Below, one piece after another: positions 9,141 through 17,450 of a stretch of 38,689 nucleotides of DNA. A program made the position numbers and the translations under genes. The stretch comes from Bacteroidota bacterium (lineage in GTDB: Bacteria > Bacteroidota > Ignavibacteria > UBA10030), in assembly GCA_015661185.1 (NCBI GenBank), contig JACVXU010000005.1, positions 1 to 38,689 on the forward strand. The letters run 5' to 3'. Below the pieces are notes generated by a model. The model was given only the letters and a program-made list of their open reading frames with translations. It was not told where the DNA came from and did no database searches. The stretch's first letter is position 1; each line of letters opens with the position of its first letter.

Positions 9141-9672
9141 GCATCCGGAGAGCCGCAGTGGCTCAGCGCCTCGACTGAGGTTGAGCCTCGCGGCTGTCCA
9201 ACTGTTCTTCGTGGTGAGTCTGGCCCTTGTCCTTCCGGGGCGGTTGATGGCCCAGCTCACCATTCCGCCTGACAAAGACGCCCTTTTAAAAGGGCTCGGG
9301 ATGGGACTCGCAACAATCGCAGATGTGAACAGCTATCCGGGTCCGAAGCACGTCATCGGACTTAAGACTGAACTCAGCCTGACGCGGGATCAGCTGAAGA
9401 AGACAGAGGCACTCGACAAGGTTGTTTCAAGCTCAGCAGTAGCGAAAGGCGAGGAAATCGTGCTGGCAGAAGAGGAGCTCTACAAGCTTTTTGAGGCCGG
9501 AACCATCAGTGAGAAAGCGCTCAGGTTGCAGCTCGAGCAAATCGGGAAACTGCGCGCTGATCTCCGGTTCATTCATTTGCAGGCGCACCTGCGGATGAAG
9601 CAAATCCTGACGTCCGATCAAATAAAACAGTACAACGAAATCAGGGGACGTGAAAACAAGCTCGAAAACTAA
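9115..9672 (+). CDS. Exported Spy/CpxP-like protein encoded between the carB halves
   Basis: A 185-residue protein, unrelated to CarB. A basic N-terminal region ([15 protein letters not shown]) is followed by a strong hydrophobic core ([17 protein letters not shown]) and a likely cleavage site after LMA, so it should be exported to the periplasm. The mature part is helical and charged, with two LTxxQ-type motifs ([10 protein letters not shown] and [11 protein letters not shown]). These are the hallmark of Spy/CpxP-like periplasmic chaperone or metal-sensor proteins. It overlaps the end of carB1 by 26 bases and the start of carB2 by 23, in three different frames. Translation must therefore be coupled along one mRNA. 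No connection to carbamoyl phosphate is apparent. Family assignment is by motif only. Confidence 0.8.
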   Translation: MPTACSLRKHPESRSGSAPRLRLSLAAVQLFFVVSLALVLPGRLMAQLTIPPDKDALLKGLGMGLATIADVNSYPGPKHVIGLKTELSLTRDQLKKTEALDKVVSSSAVAKGEEIVLAEEELYKLFEAGTISEKALRLQLEQIGKLRADLRFIHLQAHLRMKQILTSDQIKQYNEIRGRENKLEN

Positions 9673-11476
9673 GGGCGTTCCGACGCCCGTCACGCGTGAA
9701 GTCCTGCTGAAAGCCAAGCAATACGGCTTCTCCGATCAGCAGCTTGCCCATCTGTGGGGGTCAACCGAGAGAGCTGTCCGGCAACTCCGCAAAGAGATGG
9801 GTGTGATACCTGTTTACAAAACTGTCGATACGTGCGCAGCGGAGTTCGAAGCGCACACCCCGTATCACTATTCAACCTACGATCAGGAGAACGAGTCCAT
9901 CCGGACCGACCGAAAGAAAGTGATCATTCTGGGCGGAGGACCGAACCGGATCGGTCAGGGCATCGAGTTTGACTACTGCTGTGTCCACGGAGTCTACGCG
10001 CTGGAGGAAGAGGGGATTGAAACCATTATGATCAACTGTAACCCTGAGACGGTCTCGACGGATTACGACACAACCGACAAGCTGTACTTCGAACCGCTGA
10101 CACTCGAGGACGTGCTCAATATCTACGACCACGAGCAGCCGCTCGGTCTTATCGTCAGCTTCGGCGGTCAGACGCCACTCAAGATCGCCAAGGCGCTCGA
10201 GGAAAACGGTGTGCGCATCCTCGGCACTTCCTCCGAAGGAATCGATATTGCAGAGGACCGCGAGAGATTTGGTGCGCTGCTCCGTAGACTGAAGATTCCT
10301 CATCCGATGTACGGAACAGCATATTCTGTCAGCAATGCAGTTTTGGTGGCAGAACACATCGGCTTTCCTGTCCTGATCCGTCCTTCCTATGTGCTCGGCG
10401 GACGTGCAATGGAAATCTGCTACAATAGCGATGCTGTCCGCGAGTACATGAAGAAAGCCGTCGATGTTTCCCCCGAACACCCCGTCCTGATCGACCGGTT
10501 TCTTGAGGATGCGTTTGAATTTGATGTCGACGCCGTGTGCGATGGGAAGGATGTGCTCATCGGCGGAGTCATGGAACACATCGAGGAAGCGGGCATTCAC
10601 TCGGGTGATAGCTCATGCGTTCTTCCTCCGTACATGATCTCCGAAAAGAACCTGGATGAACTCAAGCTCTATACCGTCCGACTCGCGAAGGCGCTGAAAG
10701 TCATCGGACTCATCAACGTACAGTACGCAATGAAGGATGGTCTAGTCTATGTGCTCGAAGTGAATCCACGGGCATCCCGAACCGTTCCGTTTGTGAGCAA
10801 GGCCACCGGGCTTCCTCTCGCCAAGATCGCGGCGAAGGTGATGATAGGCAGAACGCTGGAAGATCTAGGAGTAAAGAACTTCGACTTCCAGAAGGTAAAG
10901 CACATTTCAGTGAAGGAAGCTGTGTTCCCGTTCTCGAAATTTCCCCGGGTTCCGGTCTTCCTCGGACCTGAGATGCGTTCAACCGGCGAGGTGATGGGGA
11001 TCTCTTCGGATTTCGGTGCGGCGATCGCAAAAGCTCAAATGGCGGCAGGGAACACGCTCCCGACGGATGGGACCGTATTCATCAGCGTCAACGATAGCGA
11101 CAAAAACGAGATCACCCTGAACATTGTCAGAGATTATGAGCGATTGGGCTTCTCCTTCGTCGCAACGGAAGGGACGGCAAACTTCCTCCGCCAGAAAGGG
11201 ATCAAATGCGCGATCGTCTTCAAAGTGAACGAGGGCAGGCCGAACGTTGTTGATCTGATCAAGAATGGCGAAATCAATCTCGTCATCAACACTCCTCTCG
11301 GTGAAGGGTCCCGGTACGACGAGTATTCAATTGGCTGGGCCGCCATCGAGCAGAAGGTTTCCTTCATTACTACCCTCTCTGCTGCCGCAACAGCAGTGAA
11401 GGGGATCGAACAACAAGATCTGCTTGGGCTCGAGGTCAAGAGTCTGCAGGAATATCAAAAGGAGATTGCCGAATAG
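9650..11476 (+). CDS. carB2: Carbamoyl-phosphate synthase large subunit, C-terminal half
   Basis: The second half (608 residues) of CarB. It resumes in the oligomerisation domain (TPVTREVLLKAKQYGFSDQQ, then VYKTVDTCAAEFEAHTPY), then holds the whole carbamoyl-phosphate domain (GGGPNRIGQGIEFDYCCVH, NCNPETVSTDYDT, SYVLGGRAMEI, LEVNPRASRTVPFVSKATG). It ends with the regulatory MGS-like domain (FVATEGTANFLRQKGI, LVINTPLGEGSRYDEYSI). Together with carB1 it gives 1,101 residues, close to an intact CarB, with no catalytic segment missing. The start is a GTG at 9650 with AGGGG only two bases upstream, and it overlaps the preceding stop, so it probably depends on reinitiation. The two proteins must associate with each other and with CarA. 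Confidence 0.95.
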   Translation: MKTSSKTKGVPTPVTREVLLKAKQYGFSDQQLAHLWGSTERAVRQLRKEMGVIPVYKTVDTCAAEFEAHTPYHYSTYDQENESIRTDRKKVIILGGGPNRIGQGIEFDYCCVHGVYALEEEGIETIMINCNPETVSTDYDTTDKLYFEPLTLEDVLNIYDHEQPLGLIVSFGGQTPLKIAKALEENGVRILGTSSEGIDIAEDRERFGALLRRLKIPHPMYGTAYSVSNAVLVAEHIGFPVLIRPSYVLGGRAMEICYNSDAVREYMKKAVDVSPEHPVLIDRFLEDAFEFDVDAVCDGKDVLIGGVMEHIEEAGIHSGDSSCVLPPYMISEKNLDELKLYTVRLAKALKVIGLINVQYAMKDGLVYVLEVNPRASRTVPFVSKATGLPLAKIAAKVMIGRTLEDLGVKNFDFQKVKHISVKEAVFPFSKFPRVPVFLGPEMRSTGEVMGISSDFGAAIAKAQMAAGNTLPTDGTVFISVNDSDKNEITLNIVRDYERLGFSFVATEGTANFLRQKGIKCAIVFKVNEGRPNVVDLIKNGEINLVINTPLGEGSRYDEYSIGWAAIEQKVSFITTLSAAATAVKGIEQQDLLGLEVKSLQEYQKEIAE

Positions 11477-11607
11477 GTCAATTTTCTCTGCATTTGCCTC
11501 CTTCCTCCCCAAAAGAACCCTTGTTCCCATTCTTTGCTTCCTGGCGTCTAACCCAAAGACTCTTGTTCGGCTGATTGCCTCAGGCCAAGTTGGATATCGC
11601 TGTTTGG

Positions 11608-11639
11608 CGACGAATTGGCTCCAATCGTGATTTTCGTCG
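11608..11639. other. Nested inverted repeat in the gap before the TPR operon
   Basis: The gap between carB2 and the TPR gene (11477-11735) holds a seven-base inverted repeat, CGACGAA (11608-11614) and TTCGTCG (11633-11639), with a smaller ATTGG/CCAAT pair inside. There is no T-run after it, so it is not a convincing terminator. It lies about 18 bases before the -35 box of the next promoter and could be an operator or chance. Confidence 0.3.
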
Positions 11640-11656
11640 GGATTCTCTGGAAGTCC

Positions 11657-11685
11657 TTGACTTATTTTGTCAATTCAACTAAATT
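11657..11685 (+). promoter_or_regulatory. Sigma-70-type promoter of the TPR/barrel/SPOR/TonB operon
   Basis: TTGACT (11657-11662), 17 bases, and TAAATT (11680-11685) form a good housekeeping promoter. Transcription would begin near 11692, giving a leader of about 44 bases before the GTG start of the TPR gene. Confidence 0.7.
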
Positions 11686-11735
11686 AGAGCGTTAAAAGAA
11701 TCATCTCAATCTACACTTTAAGTTTGGAGGCCTAG

Positions 11736-14700
11736 GTGTTTGGAAAGCCGATGGTGGCTTGTCGTTTCAGGCTGATTCGTCTTTTTCTGACGTTTTTATT
11801 CCTATTCTCTGCCCTGACAGGCACTGATAGTTTTCGGGCCGTTGCCCAAAACCTGCCGGCCCTGAATTCGAATATTGCAGAAGAGCAGGACTACGCATTT
11901 GCTCACGGCCTCTACAAGGATGGCCTTTTCCCGATCGCAGCAGAGCAGTTTGACAAGTTCATAAAGAAGTATCCTCAAAGTGTCAGGATACAAGACGCTC
12001 AATTTCTGCGGGCGGACTGTCTTTTTCAGCAGGAACAATTTTCTGCCGCTGCCAGGGAGTTTTCTATCTTTGTCAGTCAATATCCCACCTCCATCTTGTC
12101 AGACAACGCACGGTTCCGCCTCGGTGAAACGTTTTCGAAGCTCAAGAGGAACCGAGATGCGATAGAATCGTACAAGTCGATCCTCGATCATCCAAAGAAT
12201 TCTTCTGTGGCCGGCGAAGCTGCATATTGGATCGGTGAGATCTACCTCAAGGAGGGAGACTTAACGAACGCTCTAAAATACTATCTTCTTTCGTACGAAG
12301 GATTTGCCGGGAACAAACTCCAGGATTACGCCGCCTATTCCGCTGCATGGGCGAATCAGAAAAAGGGAGACTACGCGAAGGCTGCGGAATGGTACCGGCT
12401 GGTTATTGAAAAGTTCCCCCAGAGTTTGTTGGTTTCCTCATCACGAGTGAAAATTGGGGAGTGCTACTACTTCACAAAGGACTACCCTAGGGCGATTGAA
12501 GAACTCACGACAGCAAAGGCAAGCATCGATTCTTCGGCTCTACGCGGTGAAGCCGACTACCTTATCGGAGAATCACATTACAATCTTGGCCAGTACGAGA
12601 AAGCGCAGAAGCAGTACGAGTCTTTCCTGAAAGAGCATCCCCAGCATCACTTGACCAAAGAAGTTCAATACGCACTCGGATGGACCCTCTTCAAAGAACG
12701 CCAATTCGTTCCGGCTGCAGAGGTATTTGGCAGGATCGCAAGTGCGGAAGATCAACTTGGCCAGGCCGCCCAGTACCGAAAGGGTGTCGCAGAAAAGCTT
12801 GCCGGAAATCGCGAGTCTGCACTTCAGACATTTTCAAAACTGCCCTCGTGGGATCCAAAAGGAGAATATGCCGACAATGCGCTGTATGACGCTGGTACAA
12901 TTCTCTTTGAAGATAAGAAGACGAATGAAGCGAAGGACTACTTTGGCCGAATTGTCGCAGGATTCGGAGGCAGCGACGTCATTGCTGACGCGTACATGAT
13001 GCTTGGAGAGTGCTACGTCGTGAACGCGACCTACGATTCTGCGAGAAGCTGCTTCGAAAAGGCCCTTTCATTCAACGATCTGTCATTCGAGACAAAGGTG
13101 AATTCGGCGTACCAGCTCGCATGGTGCGCATTCAAGATGTTGAAGTACAAGGATGCATCAGCCGATTTCTCCAAGTTTATCGCGTCGTACCCTGATCATC
13201 CAAAGTCGGCCGAAGCGTTGTACTGGCTTTCCGAATCAGAGTACCAGGGCGGAGATTTCCGCAGCGCCTTGAAGCATTATCAGGCAATCGCCGGCGTTGC
13301 AAGCCATGGACGACGTGAAGAGGCTTTGTACGGGATCGGGTGGTCGTACAACAAGCTACTTGATTTCCCGAAGGCGATTGAATCATTTGAGAAACTCATT
13401 ATTGCCTATCCTTCAGGCAAGTTCTCGTTCGACGCGCGCCTGAGATTGGGCGACTGCTACTTTCAGCAAAAGGACTACAAAAGGGCCGCCGGTGCCTATC
13501 GGACTGTCGTTCGCCTCTTCCCGAAGAGCGAAGGGGCTGATTACGCATTGTATCAGCTTGGACAAACCTATTCTCGGTCAGGGGACCACGATCAGGCCTC
13601 CGACCAGTTCAGTGCCTTGATCAAGGCGTATCCGAAATCCTCTCTGTCGGATGATGCGCAATTTGCTCTCGGTTGGATGAAGTTCCAACGGAAAGAGTAT
13701 CTTGCGGCCATTAAGGAATTCCAGGTCGTACTAGCCAACTACCAGGAAAGTGAACTTGTCCCAAGGGCATTCTACAGCATCGGTGACTCGTACTACAATC
13801 TCCGGCAATATGCGGTGGCTGAGAAGTCCTACCGTGAGGTGATGCGGAGGTTTCCTACGACCGCTCTCGCCGCGGATGCGTTGACCGGCATCCAGTATTG
13901 TCTCGTTGCGCAGGGCAAAAGCAAAGAGGCAGTCGGGACGATTGATGCGTACGTAAAGGAGAATCCCACGTCGCCAAACGCGGAGCAGCTTTGGATGAAG
14001 AAGGCCGAGCTTTTATTCAGCCAGAAGCAATACCTGGATGCTGCTCAGGAGTACCGATCGTTCGCTGACGGGCACCCGCGATCAAACATCCGTCCACAGG
14101 CACTGTACTGGTATGCTCGAAGTTTGCAGGAGGCCGACAGTATCAGTGAAGCAGCCACGGCATATCAGGTCGCTGCTGATGCACCAAATGCCTCAGAGAA
14201 CATCAAGGGGAATGCGTTGCTTGAGGCAGGGCGCATCTTCCTGAGGCAGAAGGACTACGAGCAGTCCTTCAAGGTCCTGGATCGCGCCGAGAGAGATCTT
14301 GCGAATACAGAATTTGCTTCACAGGTCGCTTATCTCAAGGGGCTCGTATTCTTCGAGAATGGTGCAACAGATGATGCGAAGGCAAAGTATGAGTTCGTCG
14401 TATCGAAATACCCGTCAACGGTCGAAGCAGCTAGAGCGCGGATAGGATTGACGAGAATTGCCATGCGTGCACAAGAGTACGCAGCCGCGCAAAGCCTTGC
14501 ACAAGAGGTTGCGACGACGCGTACTGATGATGTTGGTGCTGAAGCTCAATACCTCAGCGGATTGACCTATGCGCAAAGCGGCGACTGGCAGAATGCCATC
14601 ACTGCATTCCTTCGAGTTCGCTATGTCTTTCCATCGCACGAAACCTGGCTTGCGAAAGCCTACCTTGGGTTGGGGCAAGCGTATGAACAGGTCAACGATG

Positions 14701-14801
14701 TAATCAAAGCGAAGGAATCGTACCAGCAAGTTCTGAAGATCTCAAAGAGCGGAGAAGAATTCGAAGCAGCATCGCAACGCCTTAAGATGCTCGGACAATA
14801 G
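11736..14801 (+). CDS. Very large exported TPR-repeat protein
   Basis: A 1,021-residue protein built almost entirely of TPR repeats behind a signal peptide (hydrophobic core RLFLTFLFLFSALTG, likely cut after AVAQ near residue 38). Repeats of 34-38 residues carry the pattern A..Y..F...YP.S, and over 20 can be counted (for example FDKFIKKYPQSVRIQDAQF and FSKFIASYPDHPKSAEALYW). This resembles BamD and YbgF/CpoB-type repeats, so a periplasmic or outer-membrane scaffold is likely. The GTG start at 11736 is chosen for GGAGG five bases upstream; an ATG follows at 11751. The barrel gene begins four bases after the stop, so the two are surely co-expressed. The precise partner is not known. Confidence 0.88.
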   Translation: MFGKPMVACRFRLIRLFLTFLFLFSALTGTDSFRAVAQNLPALNSNIAEEQDYAFAHGLYKDGLFPIAAEQFDKFIKKYPQSVRIQDAQFLRADCLFQQEQFSAAAREFSIFVSQYPTSILSDNARFRLGETFSKLKRNRDAIESYKSILDHPKNSSVAGEAAYWIGEIYLKEGDLTNALKYYLLSYEGFAGNKLQDYAAYSAAWANQKKGDYAKAAEWYRLVIEKFPQSLLVSSSRVKIGECYYFTKDYPRAIEELTTAKASIDSSALRGEADYLIGESHYNLGQYEKAQKQYESFLKEHPQHHLTKEVQYALGWTLFKERQFVPAAEVFGRIASAEDQLGQAAQYRKGVAEKLAGNRESALQTFSKLPSWDPKGEYADNALYDAGTILFEDKKTNEAKDYFGRIVAGFGGSDVIADAYMMLGECYVVNATYDSARSCFEKALSFNDLSFETKVNSAYQLAWCAFKMLKYKDASADFSKFIASYPDHPKSAEALYWLSESEYQGGDFRSALKHYQAIAGVASHGRREEALYGIGWSYNKLLDFPKAIESFEKLIIAYPSGKFSFDARLRLGDCYFQQKDYKRAAGAYRTVVRLFPKSEGADYALYQLGQTYSRSGDHDQASDQFSALIKAYPKSSLSDDAQFALGWMKFQRKEYLAAIKEFQVVLANYQESELVPRAFYSIGDSYYNLRQYAVAEKSYREVMRRFPTTALAADALTGIQYCLVAQGKSKEAVGTIDAYVKENPTSPNAEQLWMKKAELLFSQKQYLDAAQEYRSFADGHPRSNIRPQALYWYARSLQEADSISEAATAYQVAADAPNASENIKGNALLEAGRIFLRQKDYEQSFKVLDRAERDLANTEFASQVAYLKGLVFFENGATDDAKAKYEFVVSKYPSTVEAARARIGLTRIAMRAQEYAAAQSLAQEVATTRTDDVGAEAQYLSGLTYAQSGDWQNAITAFLRVRYVFPSHETWLAKAYLGLGQAYEQVNDVIKAKESYQQVLKISKSGEEFEAASQRLKMLGQ

Positions 14802-14805
14802 CGCT

Positions 14806-16560
14806 ATGACAAGACTGTCAATCCAGACTGTTCTTCTCGTCTTATTCGCAATGGCGTGTGGTGTTGCGCAGGAGAAACCGACACCGGCTGAAAAGTCCAA
14901 TCCAGACCCGCGTGCCTTGGGTGTAGCCGCGCCTGATACTTTGTTCAAATCAGCCCCACGGGATAACACCGCCAGAAGCACGCAAGCTCTTCCGAAGTTC
15001 GATCTTCCTGAATACGTCATCACCGGGGTCGCCTCCATCGACCTGCCAGATGTTGAGAAACAGGATGGTGACGAACCACAGCATGTCGTGGAGCTGGCAA
15101 ATCCACTCGATGCGTTGCGCGATCGCTTGACGGCCGAGTTCCTCTCCGGGGAGAAAGATGGCCTGCCAATTGTCGTTGGTTCAGAGAGCAGCGGCAGAAT
15201 CCGGGCAAGCAGTGGCACGTATTTCAATTCGAAGTTCGGTTTGTGGGTCAGCCGACTGGATCCTGACTACTTCTTTTTCGGTGATGCACACTATGGTGTT
15301 TCGCGGGCCTATATTCCGTTCACAAACCGCTCTGGAGGTAATATCAACGTCACTGGTGGGATGACGTTGCACGGTACTTCAGAGCGGTATGGCGGGGGGA
15401 AGCTCCGGGGTGATCTCGGCTACGGAAGCGAAGCGTACCGCTTCTACGGCTCCTCCTCGCCAGGGGTGCTCAGAACCGTCTCACGGTTCGGGCTTGGGGC
15501 AACTCTCGATTCTCCGCGTGAACTCCTGTTCAGCTATGGTGCGCGCGCAGGTCTACTCGTAACCAACATAGGTGATTCTGCGAGCAGTGTCTCGGAAACC
15601 CAATTCCATTTTGGCGGCGAGTCAAACCTTCTCGTGGGATCTTTTCCGCTTGACGGAAGAATCGACCTGTCTCTGACTTCCATCGCAGGGTCTGGATCAG
15701 GGGCATTGCCTTACCTCGAGGCAAGTCTGATGACGCCCAAGCACTGGTTCGGAGGTTTCTTCGTACAGGGTTCGGTCCATCTCTATCTCACTCAAGGGAT
15801 GCTCAGTCAGAAGCTTGCGCGTGTGTATCCCCATGTGGCGGTCGGTTTCAGGGTCCTGGAAAACTCCGTTGCAAGCGCTTCGTATTTGGGGAAGGTGCAG
15901 TTCAATACGCTCTCGGCGCTCGTTGATTCTCATCCTTATCTGTCTGCTGCTTCGACGATCCGGCAATCCGATCTGCCATTGGATCTTATCCTGGCACTTG
16001 AGACCGATTGGAACGAAGTCTGGCGAACGAGATTCTCCGCGCGCTTTCGGACGGTTCGCGAGTATCCTCTCTTTACGGAGGGTGGAGGTGGTTTTCTCGT
16101 AGCACCGTTGGGGGCGCCGGAACCCAAAGGAATCTGGGTCACCGGCTATCTTGGGACGACCTCCATCGCCTCCTATGAGGCAAACGTATTTGCGAAGTTC
16201 GATGCAAATAGTTACTTTACGCTGTCATTGGAGATCAATAGTTCCAGAAACTCGAAAACGCAGTGGGATGTTCCCTATCTTCCGGATCTGCGCATAGGTG
16301 CGGGATTTTCTCTGCAAGTGTTACGGGGGCTTCAGATTTTTCCTTCCGTGGTCTATGTGGGTCGCCGCGTGCCTGATCTCTATGTGGCAAGCAAGTTGAA
16401 AGAGCACGCACGAATGGGATTGCGGGCAGAGTTTTCGGCGCTGAAGGCTCTTGGTGTATTCCTTGACTTCCAGAATGCGACGAATTCAAGGTACGAAGAA
16501 TGGAGCGGGTACAGGGCCGCCCCGCTTGTGATCACAGCTGGAATTGGATATCGTTGGTAA
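14806..16560 (+). CDS. Outer-membrane beta-barrel protein with TonB-box-like segment
   Basis: A 584-residue protein with a signal peptide (LSIQTVLLVLFAMACGVAQ). A proline-rich stretch follows, then KFDLPEYVITGVASIDLPDV, which resembles a TonB box (compare the LPEVVVTG type). The rest reads as alternating amphipathic strands rich in aromatic and glycine residues, ending in AGIGYRW with a terminal aromatic as outer-membrane barrels do. No plug domain typical of TonB-dependent receptors is visible between the box and the barrel. The upstream TPR gene and the downstream SPOR and TonB genes suggest a trans-envelope assembly. The cysteine in AMACG could be a lipobox, but it fits poorly. No substrate can be inferred. 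Confidence 0.75.
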   Translation: MTRLSIQTVLLVLFAMACGVAQEKPTPAEKSNPDPRALGVAAPDTLFKSAPRDNTARSTQALPKFDLPEYVITGVASIDLPDVEKQDGDEPQHVVELANPLDALRDRLTAEFLSGEKDGLPIVVGSESSGRIRASSGTYFNSKFGLWVSRLDPDYFFFGDAHYGVSRAYIPFTNRSGGNINVTGGMTLHGTSERYGGGKLRGDLGYGSEAYRFYGSSSPGVLRTVSRFGLGATLDSPRELLFSYGARAGLLVTNIGDSASSVSETQFHFGGESNLLVGSFPLDGRIDLSLTSIAGSGSGALPYLEASLMTPKHWFGGFFVQGSVHLYLTQGMLSQKLARVYPHVAVGFRVLENSVASASYLGKVQFNTLSALVDSHPYLSAASTIRQSDLPLDLILALETDWNEVWRTRFSARFRTVREYPLFTEGGGGFLVAPLGAPEPKGIWVTGYLGTTSIASYEANVFAKFDANSYFTLSLEINSSRNSKTQWDVPYLPDLRIGAGFSLQVLRGLQIFPSVVYVGRRVPDLYVASKLKEHARMGLRAEFSALKALGVFLDFQNATNSRYEEWSGYRAAPLVITAGIGYRW

Positions 16561-16619
16561 TAACTCAGAGTGTGAGCAGATCGCTCCTTTCAAACTCCCA
16601 AACATAGGAGGTACTTTCA

Positions 16620-17321
16620 ATGCCAGATCTTAACCTGCAAGATGAAGGATCGTCGGAAAACCTGGACGGCTCGGGGGAGCAATCCGAAGAGACTACGATG
16701 CCTGAGGAGGAAACTGCCAAGAAGAAGGGCGGGTTTGCTGCGATTATCATCGTAGTCCTCGTCGTCCTCGTGGTAGGTGGTGGCGGTGCGTTCCTTCTCA
16801 ACAAGCTCGGCGTCATTCATATTTTCGGCGGGAAGAATGCGGCACCGGATGTTGTGCAACTCCAGGATCAGCAGGCGCCGCAGACGGAGATCGCAACGCA
16901 GGAGGCTGGTGCCGGCCAACCTCAGATGATTGAGACCCCTCCGGTTGGTGAAAAAGGAAAGGCTGCTTCGTCGGCAAAGAAAAGCGGGGAGAAGGCGATA
17001 GCGAAAACGGGAGGGAAGGATCAACCGCAGCAGCCGGTGAAAGAAATGCCCGCTCCCGCCTTGAGCGGCAAGCTCCAGGAAATGAAGGGGGAATATACTA
17101 TTCAGGTTTCAGCGTGGAGAGACAAAGAAATTGCGCAGGAAATTGTCAGGCGTCTTGAGGATGCAGGATACCCTGCGTTTGCAGAGGATCGGGCCTATAA
17201 AGATGTAACGTGGTACACTGTTCGCGTCGGCAGGTATGCCTCGCGCAAAGATGCAGAGATGGCAGTTCAGAGCTTCGCTGAGGAATTGAAGTCCAGCTAT
17301 TGGATCGACAAGGCGAAGTGA
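16620..17321 (+). CDS. SPOR-domain membrane protein
   Basis: A 233-residue bitopic protein. An acidic cytoplasmic tail of about 37 residues is followed by one transmembrane helix (GFAAIIIVVLVVLVVGGGGAF, about 38-58). A low-complexity periplasmic linker rich in A, Q, K and P leads to a C-terminal SPOR domain (YTIQVSAWRDKEIAQEIVRR ... WYTVRVGRYASRKDAEMAV, about 155-230). SPOR domains bind glycan strands stripped of peptides, mostly at division sites. AGGAGG lies eight bases before the ATG. Position between the barrel and tonB genes suggests that it tethers this envelope complex to peptidoglycan; that is inference. Confidence 0.88.
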   Translation: MPDLNLQDEGSSENLDGSGEQSEETTMPEEETAKKKGGFAAIIIVVLVVLVVGGGGAFLLNKLGVIHIFGGKNAAPDVVQLQDQQAPQTEIATQEAGAGQPQMIETPPVGEKGKAASSAKKSGEKAIAKTGGKDQPQQPVKEMPAPALSGKLQEMKGEYTIQVSAWRDKEIAQEIVRRLEDAGYPAFAEDRAYKDVTWYTVRVGRYASRKDAEMAVQSFAEELKSSYWIDKAK

Positions 17322-17450
17322 AATAAGTTTTCGGGGGGGCCGTCGGACCTGAAGGGCGGCTCTGTTGTGGGATGTCGGCGTGCAATCGCGCCGTTGGGAT
17401 TGTTGACTTCCTGCTGAGGGATGGCGATGATGCAGGAAGAAGGGGAGTAT

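Noticed and set aside
9094-9672. Intein, group II intron or frameshift error explaining the carB interruption
   Set aside because: No intein splicing motifs or intron-encoded protein are present. The inserted frame has its own strong ribosome site, signal peptide and stop, and both carB pieces have clean ends.
11546-11551. A third GTCTAA box, in the gap after carB2
   Set aside because: There is no AAC box 16-17 bases upstream, so it does not match the ECF element.
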